A stretch of 64,000 nt of DNA from Diphasiastrum complanatum (Eukaryota > Streptophyta > Lycopodiopsida > Lycopodiales > Lycopodiaceae), in NCBI GenBank assembly GCA_029204225.1, contig CM055095.1, positions 61,113,910-61,177,909 of the forward strand, in the 5' to 3' direction. The notes under the pieces were generated by a model that did no database searches, was not told the origin of the DNA, and saw only the letters and a list, made by a program, of their open reading frames with translations. Of the stretch, positions 45,501-56,402 are shown in pieces; position 1 is the first letter of the stretch, and every line of letters begins with the position of its first letter. The translations under genes were made by a program, and so were the position numbers.

Positions 45501-48500
45501 TGATGATAATGCTACTGAGGTCTGCTTTCGGCTGTTCCAAGAGATTGGGCCTTGATTGCATAGAAATACAAATCCAGAAGTCGATTTTCTGGTATCGATA
45601 TCCCCTGCCCAATCCGCATATGTGTATCCTTCGAGAATATTGGTAGGTTGGCTGCCTCCATAACAGATGCTGAGATGTTTTGTTGCTTGGATGTACTTCA
45701 TGACTTTTGTGAGCGCTTTCCAATGGGCTAGACCTGGATCTGATAGGAACTGGCTGAGTGAACTGATTGAATAGCAATGTCGGGTCTAGATCATTGCATA
45801 CATCAGTGAGCCGATGATGGAGTGAAACGGATATTTCTTCATTTCCTCCCTTTCTTCCTCAGTTTGAGGAGATTGTTCCTTTGACAGCTTTAGTCCAGGG
45901 TCGAGTGGAAAGTAGCTCGGCTTGTAGTTGGCCTTTCCATACTTTTCCAGCACGTTTGTGAGATATCTCTGCTGACTGATAAAAATCAGTCGGCTGGATC
46001 GAATTCAAAAAATTTCGATTATGAGACAATAGTGGGCTGGACCCATATCAGTCATTTTGTACTCTTGGGCCAACATGCATTTTGTCTCCTTCATCAGATT
46101 CAGATTGTTACTGAATAATAGAGTATCATCTACATAGAGAGTGATGATGATGAAGAAATTCGATACAGACTTGAGATAGACGTTCGAGTTTACTGAGTCT
46201 GGAACCAGGCCCTGGGTGACTATCTCAGCCCATAGAGTGCCTTGTGGATTTTACATACAAGGTGTTGCTTACTCCTCAGTTCGTATCCCTCTGGCTGTGA
46301 CATAGATTTCCTCTTCAATGGTCCCGTTGAGGAAAGCGGTCTGGACATCCATTTGATGGACTTCGAGATCAACTGCAGCTGCAAAGGAAAGTAATAGTCG
46401 GATCGAAGCATGCTTGACAACTGGGTTGAAGGTCTCGGAATAGTCCAGATCTGGCATCTGGGAATAGCCTTTGGTGACCAGCTTGGCTTTGTATCGGTTT
46501 AACCTTCCTTCAACATCATACTTCGCCTTGAATATCCATTTGCATGGAATTGGATTTCTTCCCTTTGGCAGCTCAGTGACTGTCCACGTTTGATTTTCTA
46601 TCAGAGAATCGAATTCTGTGTCCATCGCTGCTTTCCATTTATCAGCATCAGGTGTAGACATTGCCTCTGAAATTGTATTTGGTTCCTGCACGAAGTAGCA
46701 GGCTGCATCATCCATAAAACAGAATGGAGGTTGTCTGGGTCGATTCGATCTTCTTGGCTGAATATCCCTGATGTGATTCGACCCGTTGAGGTTCTGACTC
46801 ATTTTCCGAGTCAGTATCGATTTTCTGGTTTTCGATCCTGGAGCCTTTTTCGATATGTAGATTGGAAATTTCTTCAATACTTGGATCGGAAATTTCTCGA
46901 GCTTTCCCCTTGTGGTTGATAAACCGATCTTCCACAAAAGTGACATCTCTGCTGGTGAATGTTTTTTCTGTTTCCAGATTGTAGAGCTTGTATGCCTTGT
47001 GATCTGGGGAGTAGCCAATGAAAATCGATTTTGTGCTTTTGTCATCCAGCTTCTTTCTTAGATCTTCGGGGATCTGAGCATAAGCAATGCATCCACACAC
47101 TCTAACATTCTTGAGTGATGGTTTCGATCCTGTCCACACCTCATAGGGTGTCTTGCCATTCAGGGCTTTGGTGATGGATCGATTTTGTAGATAGGCGGCT
47201 GTAGTAACAGCTTTTGCCCAAAATTTCTTTGGAAGAGAGGCATGGGCCAGCATGCTCTTGGCACTTTCGATGAGTGTCTGATTCTTCCGTTCAGCTACAC
47301 CATTGGACTGAGGTGAGTAGCTAGTTGTGAATTGTTGATGTATTCCGTTGGCCTTGCAGAACTCCTTAAATTTTGTGGAGCTAAATTCTCCCCCTCCATC
47401 TGTGCGTAGAGCTTTGATCTTTCTCTGGGTCTGATTTTCTGCAGATGCCCTGAACTGCATGAAGAACTTGAATGCCTCTGATTTGTTTTTCAGAAAATAG
47501 GTTGCAATCCTTCGAGAGAAGTCATTGATGAAGGTTAGGAGGTATAGAGCTCCCCCTTTGGAAGCAGTCTGCATTGGGCCACAAATGTCGCTATGTACAA
47601 GATCTAGCAAGCCTTTGGAAGTATGAACTGAGTCAGAATTGAAAGGACTTCTAGCATGCTTGCTGATTATACAACTTTCACATGGAGAAGTTGGCTTGCT
47701 GACAGAAGGCAGATCTTGTACTAGTCTCTGAGTCGATATTTGTTGAATACTATTGAAGTTCAATTGGCCTAATCTGAAATGCCAAAGCATATCAGATGAT
47801 TCGGAAGTAGAGGTGTGAAGAGCTTGACGGTTGGAAGAATAACAGTGGCTGAGTTTGTAGAGATTGCCACTTCTTCTCCCGAAAGCTAGAACTTTCTGGG
47901 ATTTGTCAAGGATTGTGCAACTTTGTGTGTCGAATTTGACCCTCCGACCTGAATCAACGATTCTGCTAACTAAGAGTAGATTCTTGGTTAGATTTGGAAC
48001 GTGGAGAATGTTGGACAGCAACTTGACTTCACCTTTCTGAAATTCGATTCTGATTGTTCCTTCACCCTGGATCGAATGTGATGAGTTGTCTCCACGTTGC
48101 ACAACTCGAGAGTGGATGAAAGATTTATAATCTTTGAACCAGTCTTGATGGTGAGTCATGTGTTGAGTTGCTCCAGAATCGAGATACCAGGAATCGATAT
48201 CCTGTTGCTCTCCGACTTTGGTCATAAAGGCTGCTTCATCTTCCTCTTGCTGCTGGGTCAAAAAACTGGTTGAAGCACTAATTGCTTGTTGTTGGAACTG
48301 CTTCTTCCTCTTGCTGCTGGGTCGAAAAACTGGTTGAAGCACTATGTGCTTGTTGTTGGAATTGCTTCTTCTTCTCATTGTTGAATTTCAAAGTTCTGCA
48401 GTCCTTGATTTCATGTCTAGTTCTCTTGCACTATTTGCAGAATAGTTTCTGCTTTGGTTGGTAGAAACAAGACTAATAATCCACAGTAGACATGCAGATT

Positions 48501-49643
48501 ACTGAACTGCCCACTCTGATACCATGTCGGAAATCGAGAGGTTAGTCAGCGGAAGCTCTAGTGGGTGCGTGTAGGATCCGAAGCGCCATAGTCAGCAGCA
48601 GAATATTCAAATTGAATGATTCAGACAAATGCTCAATGAAACAATACAGTAATGAGACTGAGAATTTGCACTCTGATTAATATCAAACAGTGAGTACAAT
48701 GCTTGAAGTGATAACTTCAGCTTACAGAGCGAAATAACGTTGGCTACAAAAAGATTGATCAGATTAAGAATTATCAGAAGAAGTTTTCTGATGAAGATTC
48801 TAGGTTTGATATGCAACAAAATATCTACAACAATCGTTTTGTTGCAGTTATTACAACCGCCTCATTACAGTTAATGCATGTACAAAGTGGGCGGACTGTG
48901 AATGCCAAGTCGTTGGGTCGGATTTTAGACTGACAATATCAAAATTTACAAGTATCGAAAATATACAATGTCTCGAAAATTTACACTGACTCGAAAAATT
49001 ACGGATTTTCCGAGTCGATCCGGTATCGAAAAATTCTAAAAAATTCGATCCTGAATTTTTTGATCTTCTGCTCATAAATTCGAGCCTTCTGTTTTTGGTT
49101 TTTCGGGATGCTCATTAATGAATGGATTTGAGGCTGGGCATCGAATTCCAACAATCTTGTGGTTCATGCTACATCAAAACGTATTGAGATTCAATATCAT
49201 TTTGCCAGAGAGTAGGATAAAGCCATATATTTAGTATTCTCTAGATTTGATGACTAGGTAGCAAACATTTGAAAAATTTCATACATTATTAGGTTTAGTG
49301 GAATGTAAATTGATCATTGAGGAGTGTTAGAAGTACAATGTTCACTTTACATTGTTTAGGTATTATTGACTTTGACTATTATGACCAGGTGACTAGTTAA
49401 GTTATTGTATAGTGTGAATTGAGCTGTTACTGAGCCCATTAGGATTTAGGGGTTTTTGATGAACTTTCTCTCTCGTCGTTTTTCTCCTTCAATGGTCGCT
49501 TGTGCTTTTGCTTATGCTGTAGTGAATTGCTTTGTTTATAACGTCCCGATTTTGATTTTTTTTCTACGCATGCTTTAAACTATTTGTTGCAGACGTCTCG
49601 ACCAGAATACAACCAAATTTTGTCTAAGAAAAAACCATTGTAA
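39516..49643 (+). CDS. Small single-pass membrane protein split by a 9.9-kb intron
   Basis: Exon 1 (39516-39656, 47 codons) encodes MRRQAAGKSPNLLAR and a hydrophobic segment, EILFVLFFVMVFLFV, ending KDL at a GT donor (phase 0). Exon 2 (49593-49643) follows a strong acceptor (TATTTGTTGCAG). It encodes TSRPEYNQILSKKKPL and a stop, giving 63 residues with one predicted transmembrane helix (about 28-44) and a basic C-terminal tail. Both halves read cleanly, unlike the surrounding transposon debris. A short membrane protein with a C-terminal RPEYNQIL-like tail matches my recollection of a conserved, uncharacterised plant protein, but I cannot name it. The intron holds a plus-strand copia split by a minus-strand copia. 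Exon 2 ends 20 nt before the CFAP20 ATG. The exon pairing is a prediction. Confidence 0.6.
41521..45118 (+). pseudogene. Copia element 4, 5' part (gag to RNase H), in the intron
   Basis: A degraded PBS (TGTGTTATCAGAGG, 41525-41538) is followed by decayed gag (GGWDALKKLFETVN-like, VVEHLLKVKEIRDEL). One zinc knuckle follows (CRYCHKLEHWEGEC, about 42230), then a protease relic (WSIDS plus a stop), GAG-pre-integrase, integrase scraps (42993-43548), the linker KLSKWYLKV (about 44030), RT pieces and the start of RNase H (ACYWAGNVDDRRSTT). It breaks at 45118 against a truncated LTR of element 5. Dozens of stops and frameshifts are present. No matching 5' LTR was seen upstream. Confidence 0.8.
43545..43838. 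mobile_element. TGCATG-rich insertion in element 4
   Basis: The copia frame reads KAKLFDPPS up to 43530 and resumes at about 43840 as IISCDVVVSLMA. The intervening 290 bp has about ten TGCATG/GCATGC words, ordinary base composition and no coding content. It is unlike the AT-rich host element. The termini and any target duplication are unclear. Confidence 0.5.
45276..48460 (-). pseudogene. Polyprotein of copia element 5
   Basis: Almost all gag is missing: only about 55 bp separates the PBS from a single damaged zinc knuckle (C-K-stop-CKRTRHEIKDC). From 48378 a 556-codon frame covers protease (WYLDSGATQHMTHH), GAG-pre-integrase, the complete integrase (HSDICGP, LRTDGGGEF, PQSNGVAERKNQT, FGY-type linker) and the start of the linker. 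A frameshift near 46740-47040 leads to RT (CKWIFKAKYDVEGRLNRYKA, HQMDVQTAFLNGTIEEEIYV). A further break leads to the intact YVDDTLL (about 46130) and to RNase H, where a deletion joins SSTS to the SRSKHIEIR segment. A 64-bp tandem duplication (48241-48368) shifts the frame near the start. Confidence 0.9.
48241..48368 (-). repeat. 64-bp tandem duplication near the pol start of element 5
   Basis: TTCCTCTTGCTGCTGGGTC starts at 48241 and again at 48305. Each copy runs through AAAACTGGTTGAAGCACTA and TTGCTTGTTGTTGGAA. A 64-bp unit is not a multiple of three and changes the reading frame. Confidence 0.9.
48514..48524 (-). other. Primer binding site of element 5
   Basis: The minus strand reads TGGTATCAGAG directly after the LTR end CCGACA. 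This is a tRNA-iMet PBS. Confidence 0.92.
49154..49560 (+). pseudogene. Copia element 4, 3' part and LTR start
   Basis: The frame resumes inside RNase H as HATSKRIEIQYHFARE. Decayed tail sequence (FEKFHTLLGLVECKLIIEE) leads to a weak polypurine tract. The probable LTR starts at 49325 (TGTTAGAAGTACAATG) and runs to near 49545. Together with 41521-45118 it is the host element of the element 5 insertion. The right end merges into the native intron end before 49593. Confidence 0.75.
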
Positions 49644-49663
49644 GGGCGCTTCTTCTTGACAAC

Positions 49664-50860
49664 ATGTTCAAGAACACTTTCCAGTCAGGATTCCTCTCCA
49701 TACTTTATAGTATTGGGTATGCACAACTTTTGTACCTTTATGTTTAGTCGTCATTTTTTAATCTTGTATATCCACATGTATCTGAATGGAATCAAATTTC
49801 AAATTGAGGAAAGGAGCTGTCAACTAACCGGCAATATTTCATGACTTATAGTTGGTCTGCTTGCCCTCTAATTTTTCTATTACAAATTTCTACTCACTTC
49901 CTGTGGCTGCCTATGCAGCAGTTGCTGAAATAATCAGGTCTTTTATTTGAAGCTTTTTCAACTTGGTTTTTTTTACTGTTTTTGACAGGAGCAAGCCTCT
50001 GCAAATCTGGGATAAGGAAGGTAGTGTTCTCTTTAATCTTTTCACATATGATCTTTTTTGCATCAGCATTAGAATGAAGCATAATCATCATTGGTTTCGT
50101 TAAAATCAGTCTTTGCTTAAAGATCAACGTAAGTTGCTTCAATTGACAATGGATCTTATGAGGTTGTAAGAATCTCTCCTTACGATTAGCTATTTTGCTC
50201 TGTTTTTGTTGAACAATGTTTCAGTTGTAAACGGGCATATAAAGAGGTTAACAGATGAGGATATCCAATCTAGTGTCTTGGAGATAATGGGCACAAATGT
50301 CAGCACCAACTATATAACTTGCCCAGCTGATCCAGCTGCAACACTTGGAATCAAGCTACCTTTCTTGGTCATGATAATAAAGAATATGAAGAAATACTTT
50401 ACATTTGAAGTTCAGGTTCTTGATGACAAAAATGTACGTCGCCGGTTCAGAGCCTCAAATTATCAGGTATGCAATGTCTGGTTCTGTTAGTCCTCAAGTG
50501 TTTTCCCTCTTTAGCTCTTACTGCTTATTTGCTTGATTGCTTTTGTTTGCTATATTGATAACTGTCAGGTTGACATTTAAATATTTGGATGATCATTCCC
50601 CGTGCACTTTGCAGTCAACTACTCGTGTAAAACCTTTTATATGTACCATGCCTATGAGGCTAGATGAAGGGTGGAATCAAATCCAATTTAATCTCTCAGA
50701 TTTCACTAGGCGTGCGTATGGCACAAACTATGTGGAAACACTTCGTGTTCAGGTTCATGCCAATTGTCGTATACGGCGAATATACTTTTCAGATCGTCTC
50801 TACTCCGAGGAAGAGTTGCCACCAGAATTCAAGCTGTTTTTGCCAATTCAGGTACAGTGA
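49664..50860 (+). CDS. CFAP20: CFAP20/BUG22 cilia- and flagella-associated protein
   Basis: CFAP20 (BUG22, GTL3) is an inner-junction protein of ciliary doublet microtubules, also kept in land plants. Exons are 49664-49716, 49989-50020, 50225-50466 and 50615-50860, with GT/AG introns in frame. They give 190 residues against 193 in animals. Recognisable segments are [95 protein letters not shown] and [20 protein letters not shown]. Residue 109 ends exon 3 at RASNYQ, as in the animal alignment. The end is uncertain: reading through gives VQ and a stop at 50860, or a GT at 50852 could splice to a good acceptor at 54280 (TTTGTTGCAG) followed by AAAGCATAA. Either way the length is 190. The ATG lies 20 nt after the stop of the upstream small ORF. 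The gene is intact. A role in flagellated sperm is inferred from the family. Confidence 0.95.
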
Positions 50861-51469
50861 TCCTATTAAAGTTATTCTTATTTGGGCGAATTGATTTTTG
50901 TGTTCAACATTTTTTCAAAACCAAGAAGTTGAGCTTGGGTTTCTTTTAGCAGTGCTGTTTATGCTGGCAGAAAATTTTTCTACATTGCTGGCCTGTGAAT
51001 AGAGCTCTGAGATGGTCTCAATGGCTCAAGAGTTGGGCCCGTATGTGTCCATTAGTCTCTCCACCTCTACATCTGATATGCGAGGAGGGCAAATGGATAT
51101 GCCCACCATCCCTCGCCCATCTGGCCTGGTGAGCCGTACTAATTGGGCCCTGACCCTATTAAGAGATCCGGTGAAGACCCCACCACAATGCAGGCATCTC
51201 CATTTGTGGGTGTGTAGCCACATCCCCATCTGTCAGCTCAACCTCTGACCAAGTGCCGACATCATGTCAAACAATCAAGTACATTCCGTTGGTAGTAACA
51301 ACATCCAGGTTCCACATATGCGTTTACAACATTCATTTGCTTATAGCAATTTTAAACCATATACCCAACAACGAAAAAAACTGCCATTTCTTTTGCATCA
51401 ACAATAGGTTCAAGCCGAAAATAGTGTCCTAGACCCTGAACTCATCAAAAAAAGCATCCCAGGCATTTC
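50861..51469. other. Region downstream of CFAP20, no gene
   Basis: The block at 51000-51260 is GC-richer (GGCCCGTATGTGTCCATTAG, CCCACCATCCCTCGCCC) and may be a repeat, but I cannot classify it. It has no coding domain. If the CFAP20 terminal exon is at 54281, all of this is intron. Confidence 0.4.
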
Positions 51470-52040
51470 TATGGGCATGAAGAAACACAATATAGCTTCA
51501 GACTGCACCTCAATCACATGCCTACAAATCAGTTCTCCAAAACCCTAAAAAATATATGGGATCTGGGCATATCATTGAAAACTGTCACTACAAGCGATAA
51601 TGGCTGAAACTAATAGCACAAGTAGATATTATCGAAAGACTAACTTTCATATAGATTCTCAAAGTAAGGTTGGTCTCATCATAGACAAGCTCGATGGATC
51701 CAATTATCACTTATGGGAATTTAAGATGAAAAGTGTGCTACTGGCCAAGGAGTTGAGCATTCCTTGTTTAGAACTCTTTAGTCGTATGCTGTTGCAGCAA
51801 ATCTTGAGGTACATCAGCTTGATGTACAGACAACCTATCTAAATGGGGTAATAGAAGAAGATATCTACATGATGCAGCCCGAGGGTCATATTTGTGGGCA
51901 TGAACAAACACAATTTAGCCTCAAACTGCACTTCAATCGGATGACTAGAGGCCAGTCTACAAAAGGTTAAAAAACACATGGAAATAGGGCATGAGATTCA
52001 CATCTTTTGCTACAAGCAAAAATGGGGAAAACTAACAGCA
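51470..52040 (+). mobile_element. Copia deletion derivative flanked by 150-bp direct repeats
   Basis: Direct repeats at about 51470-51620 and 51893-52040 share GGGCATGAA-AAACACAAT, TGCAC-TCAATC, CTACAAGC and an ATGG start with ACTAA-AGCA. Between them a gag N-terminus (IIDKLDGSNYHLWEFKMKSV) runs to about 51765. It is fused, in a shifted frame, to an RT motif A piece (VHQLDVQTTYLNGVIEEDIY, MMQPEGH). All of gag beyond about 55 codons, protease, integrase and early RT are missing. Confidence 0.65.
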
Positions 52041-52209
52041 TAAGCATGTTTTTGGGGTTCAATACAAATAATTTAGAACTAAATGAAGCCAAAACCTACC
52101 TAAAATTGTTTTGGAGAGAAACACCACTGCCTCACCGTTGCCACCGTGTTGATCACACCCTAGACTGTGCTCCAAGATGGCTAGAATGCACCATCACCCT
52201 GACACCCCA

Positions 52210-52213
<4 letters not shown>

Positions 52214-52252
<39 letters not shown>
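52214..52252. repeat. (CT)n microsatellite
   Basis: An uninterrupted CT run of about 39 bp, producing Ser/Leu or Arg/Glu artefact peptides on the two strands. Confidence 0.95.
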
Positions 52253-52253
<1 letters not shown>

Positions 52254-52429
52254 AATGCAAAAGAATTTTGTGGGCCGTGAGCAGGCAGCTCGCGGCCCAC
52301 ACAAAAAATTAGCAAATTTTTTTGCGATCCGAAACGTTGTCCTGGATTGCTAGCAATCCGGATCACTATTGCATTGGATCGCAATCCGCTTCAACATTGG
52401 CCTAAATACATGCATACCTCATGAGCATC

Positions 52430-53745
52430 AGTGAGTGTAGGACAAAATTTGATAAAATGGACTTTGGAAGGATCTAGTGTAATAGTACCGTTGAAAACTA
52501 GAAATCTGAGAAATTCACTATGAGTAGCACTGAAGGTAAAATGAGAGTGTTTGGCATACTTGTGTTGCACTAGGAGGTTGAAAACAAATTATAGATGCAA
52601 AAAATGCGAAGTATTGGAATTGAACCCAAGGATATCATCAAAATAGATGAGTACATAGACACCAAGCAAGGGCTTAATGAAATATCATGTATGATATTTT
52701 GAAATGTGGTGGGCCATTGGTAAACTGAAAGGTAAAGTATAGAATTTCTAAGGTTGGAGAAGGTGGAAAATGCTGTATTGGTATCTAGAACAAAGATCAA
52801 TTTTAGAAAATAGAAGCGCTACGCAACAATCAAATATATCATCCATGTGGCAATAGGAAATTGGTTACAAAATTTAAATAGTAAGGTGGTTAAGGGTACA
52901 ATCATTGATATGTAAACATTTAGTCCCATCTTTTTTGTCGATAGGTAAAATAGGGGCACCAAATCGCTCTTACTACGACAATGAGGCCATAGTTTAAAAA
53001 TTCTTTAACTTGGTGTTGAACAGGACAAGGCATTTGATAAGAAGATTGGGAAAGAGGGTCCATGGAAGAAGAGGAATATGATGATTGATATCATGTAGAG
53101 GGGGAACGGTGTGAAAAAGAGGTGCACAATGTGCTGTAGGCAAACTGTGAACAAACTGTTTAGTAGAAATTAGCTCATAATCAAAACTGGAATCAATATC
53201 AATGAATGTATAAGATTTGCCATCAACTTTCAAGTGAGATAGAAAAATGTTGCTCAGTAAGGTTAATAGTAACAGCTCCAAGAGAGGCAACTAGTCAATA
53301 CCAAGAATAAGTTTTCCCTATTGGGGATAATGTGTATCAGACTTAGAAGAAAGGCTCTGGAACACACGAGTACTTTGGGGCAGTAATAGGGGTAGCATGA
53401 ATATGTGAAACAACCTTATTACTAACAAAAGAGAGGGTGTTTTTTGAATCAATTATTGCAATAAACTCTTTATTATTACCATGGAGTCTGGACATGCAGT
53501 CCAATGTGACCTGAGCCAATCTTGCCAGAACAAGTAGCATATGCAAGTGGGCTAAAAATTCAACAACATCAGGTGATTTTGGGGCATCAGTTTCCTCAAC
53601 AGGACATAGAGCAGGATCATTAAGATTGTCAGCATCATTACCATGAATATTAAATGGGGATTTGGTGTGCAAAATCTTTGACTCGATGATAGGGGCTTTA
53701 ACTGCCCAAGGCCTTTTATTTATCATTGAGCATTTATTAGCCATC
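52430..53745 (-). pseudogene. Ty3/gypsy pol remnant (protease and RT)
   Basis: On the minus strand, 53744-53343 carries a protease-like segment: EFIAIIDSKNTLSFVSNK, where gypsy proteases have DSG followed by FVS. 53290-52994 continues with HLKVDGKSYTFIDIDS. Further left are the RT entry PILPIDKKDGT (about 52940), an HINDCTLN scrap, and RT palm pieces ending with the catalytic-type LIYFDDIL (about 52650). Order and strand are consistent with one gypsy element. Many stops and frameshifts are present. No LTR, RNase H or integrase was recognised. Confidence 0.75.
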
Positions 53746-56330
53746 TGTCGACGTTACTAACAATAGTTTGGTATTTTGAGCCCCTTGAGCCCTAAGGCAC
53801 AGGCTCCTTAGGATTCGGGCCCCTAGCCCTAACTCATGGACCCTTCAAAATTTATTAAGAACGATACCTCCTCATTAGTCAGTTAAATGATCGAGAGCTT
53901 ACTTGTAGTCTTTGTTGAATAAAAAATTAGCCACATTACCTTTTAGCATTGCGATATTCTTGCAATCGTATGTCTGTAGTTCTTTCCCATATATCCATGT
54001 TTTCCGCATTTCTTTTTTTTAAATTGTAAGTAGCAAGGCATTATATCATGCTTGCTGGCTAGGATTTCAATTTTTACTGATGATGATTTGGTATGGATTT
54101 TTGTTTTCTTTTCCTTTTTCTGTGCTTGACAGTACTAATCTCTTGATAGGAGTTTGTGAATTTGGATATATTTAATGTCATGAAGAGAGACTCACATTCT
54201 CACATTTTAAGGGTAATATTTGTCTTTGGTTTAAAATTTTCTAGAGATTTTTCTGAGCTCTAGGTTTTTGTTTGTTGCAGAAAGCATAAAGCTGACCAGA
54301 GCAACTTACACTAGCTACCTGTTGGTATTTTGTGAGGAGATTGGGAAGGGTGATGCCACCCATGCACAGGACTTGAGCTTTGAAAACTTTATATCACTCT
54401 TACCATCGTAATTAATTATGATTCTAGCCTGTATTTATGGCTGCTTAGCTTTTGTTAATTTGCAGAAATCAGATGAAGAGGCATTCTATATACTTAATCA
54501 GCTTAGTCTTAAGAACTTTGCTTTATGTGAATTAATAATCTCTTTTGAACACTCTTTTGTGAGTCACTGGGAGATCAATATTTCTGAAGACCTCTGCCTG
54601 GTTTCATAATACTCAAATATGAAATTTATGAGAAATTTGCTGTTGTCAGTGTTGGGTGCTGCCTTCTAGCTACCTTGCTCCCTTGTACATGAAGATTCCT
54701 CCTGACAGTCCAATAAGCGATCAATGGATGTTAATTCAATGAATCCTGCTGAATTAGTTAGAAGCCCATCTAGCCCTGTTGTTGCAGCCTCTTCAGGAAG
54801 CACCATCATATGCAAAACAATTCCAACCCTTTCCAGATAGGATACATCTGAATTCTTGTCAATGTATACTGAATATGCCTTACCTTCTATGTCCCTGAAT
54901 TATATTCTGCTTGCTCAGGCAGGGGTTCAGATATCTTTTGTTAGTTGATCAAGAATTTGAGCTTTTTTCTTCATTGCTAAGTTCCCAGTTTTTTGGTTTT
55001 TGCACTGGTGAAACTTTCCACGTACTTAGAAATTGATGTAAAATATATTTTAGAGCTGCTTTTGTATCCTCACAGAAGTTCAGGGATGCTTATAGCTTAG
55101 ACTTAACAGGGTTTAATTTTGTTGATCTTAACCCTGGTCACTGTATTACTTTTGTGAACATTGCTACCTTATATGGATCTAATTCACACCAGTCACAACA
55201 TCTTCAAGAATAATATTTTTCCTTACATCAGAACATGAAAAGCAAGATCGGTGGTGATTCTAGCTGTTTAGTTCTGAATGCGAAAGAAAATAAATTGGCA
55301 ACTTCAATCTATGTTTTTGGTTAAAAAAACAAAGGATTACTACCCAACTTCCATTTTAACTGGATAAGAGGAATTATTGATTATCTACAAAATACTGTCA
55401 TCAAACTGGAGGCTGGAAAACCAAGGACTGGCATGTTCCACTGAGAAGTTATAGCTTGTTCCGTGTATTTTCAGTGAGAAATGTTCAAGGAAAATTGTAA
55501 AGTGTCGAGTAGTGAGCAGAGCAGGAATGAGAGAGGAAGTTCAACTTGCAAGATTCCGGAGTTTTTCGGCACAAATTCCTCATCAGTAGAGTAGACATTG
55601 TGGAGGATGAACCTGTAAAGCAAGGGAGGTGAATGGTTGTATAATCATGTATTTACTTTGAAAAGGAAAGTGGGCAAAATGGTTGTAATTACAAGAAAAA
55701 GGTGCAGTGACTAAGCTGCAAACGAGTGCACACCTATGTTATGGTCACAATATGTATTATGCATGCACTTATTGTGCAAAAGCAGCACGATTAATTATTG
55801 GCACCAATGTAGTGAAGTTGGGGTGATCTCAGTTGTGCTGTGATAGTCGTAGCCACTTCTAAAGAAGAATTCACACCAGAAGAGGCTGGTTTCAGTGTAT
55901 TGTGATAGTTATAGCCACTGCATAAATGTGAGCACCAGAAAGAAGAGCATGAAGCAGCAGATGGCAAGAAACGAAAGAGAACATCTTATCATCCCTGCTT
56001 TAGGGCTAAATCTCATCTACTCATAGGGCTGGGTTGGTGAGATGCTTCACCAAGCTGGATATTGATTTTCACATATGTGATAGTCATGGCATGTGGGAGT
56101 TGCATATCCATGAAGTTTGTGATGTTAAAGAACATGATTAGAAAGTAATGTCATGAAGATGCAAGCAAATGTGCAAAGTGTGCTGCGGAACACATGTGTT
56201 CCGCTAACATTGTTAGTTATAGTAGATTGGAACATGGCTACAAATATGCAAATAGCAATACATCCCAATTTTTTTGGCAAAAAATACACCCCCTTAGAAA
56301 TATGGATGCTTTTTGGTACTATTAATGTTT
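53746..56330. other. No recognised gene; possible CFAP20 3' region
   Basis: A candidate terminal CFAP20 exon begins at 54281 after TTTGTTTGTTGCAG. A tandem duplication of about 60 bp lies at 55829-55945 (TGTG-TGTGATAGT-GTAGCCACT repeated). No conserved ORF was found. Confidence 0.45.
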
Positions 56331-56334
56331 GGGA

Positions 56335-56402
56335 TCATAGAGATTAGAACCTAGGCGGCCAAGGCCAACTCAAGCCCGATACACCAACTCGCTAGGTGTG
56401 GG
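56335..56402 (-). repeat. tRNA-derived SINE head
   Basis: The minus strand reads CACCTAGCGAGTTGGTGTATC and, 30 bp on, CCTAGGTTCTAATCTC. These resemble an RNA polymerase III A box (TAGCG-AGTTGG) and B box (GGTTCTAATC) at tRNA-like spacing. The rest does not fold as a full tRNA by eye, so a SINE fragment is more likely than a tRNA gene. Confidence 0.5.

Larger units (their letters stand above)
45119..49153 (-). mobile_element. Copia element 5, nested in element 4
   Basis: Read on the minus strand, the 5' LTR spans 49153 to 48525 (629 bp, TGTTGGAATTC to CCGACA). The PBS is at 48524-48514. Pol spans 48460-45276, the polypurine tract (AAGGGGGAG) lies at 45277-45269, and only the first 150 bp of the 3' LTR (45268-45119) remain. 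The interrupted element 4 resumes at 49154. It is the same family as element 3 and the 62.8-64.0 kb piece. Loss of most of the 3' LTR plus about 165 bp of the flanking element 4 is best explained by a single later deletion. Confidence 0.92.

Noticed and set aside
52181-52384. ORFs rich in Ser/Leu and Arg/Glu
   Set aside because: They are products of the (CT)n microsatellite.
56335-56402. A complete tRNA gene
   Set aside because: A- and B-box-like words are present, but I could not form acceptor and anticodon stems, so it is called a SINE head.
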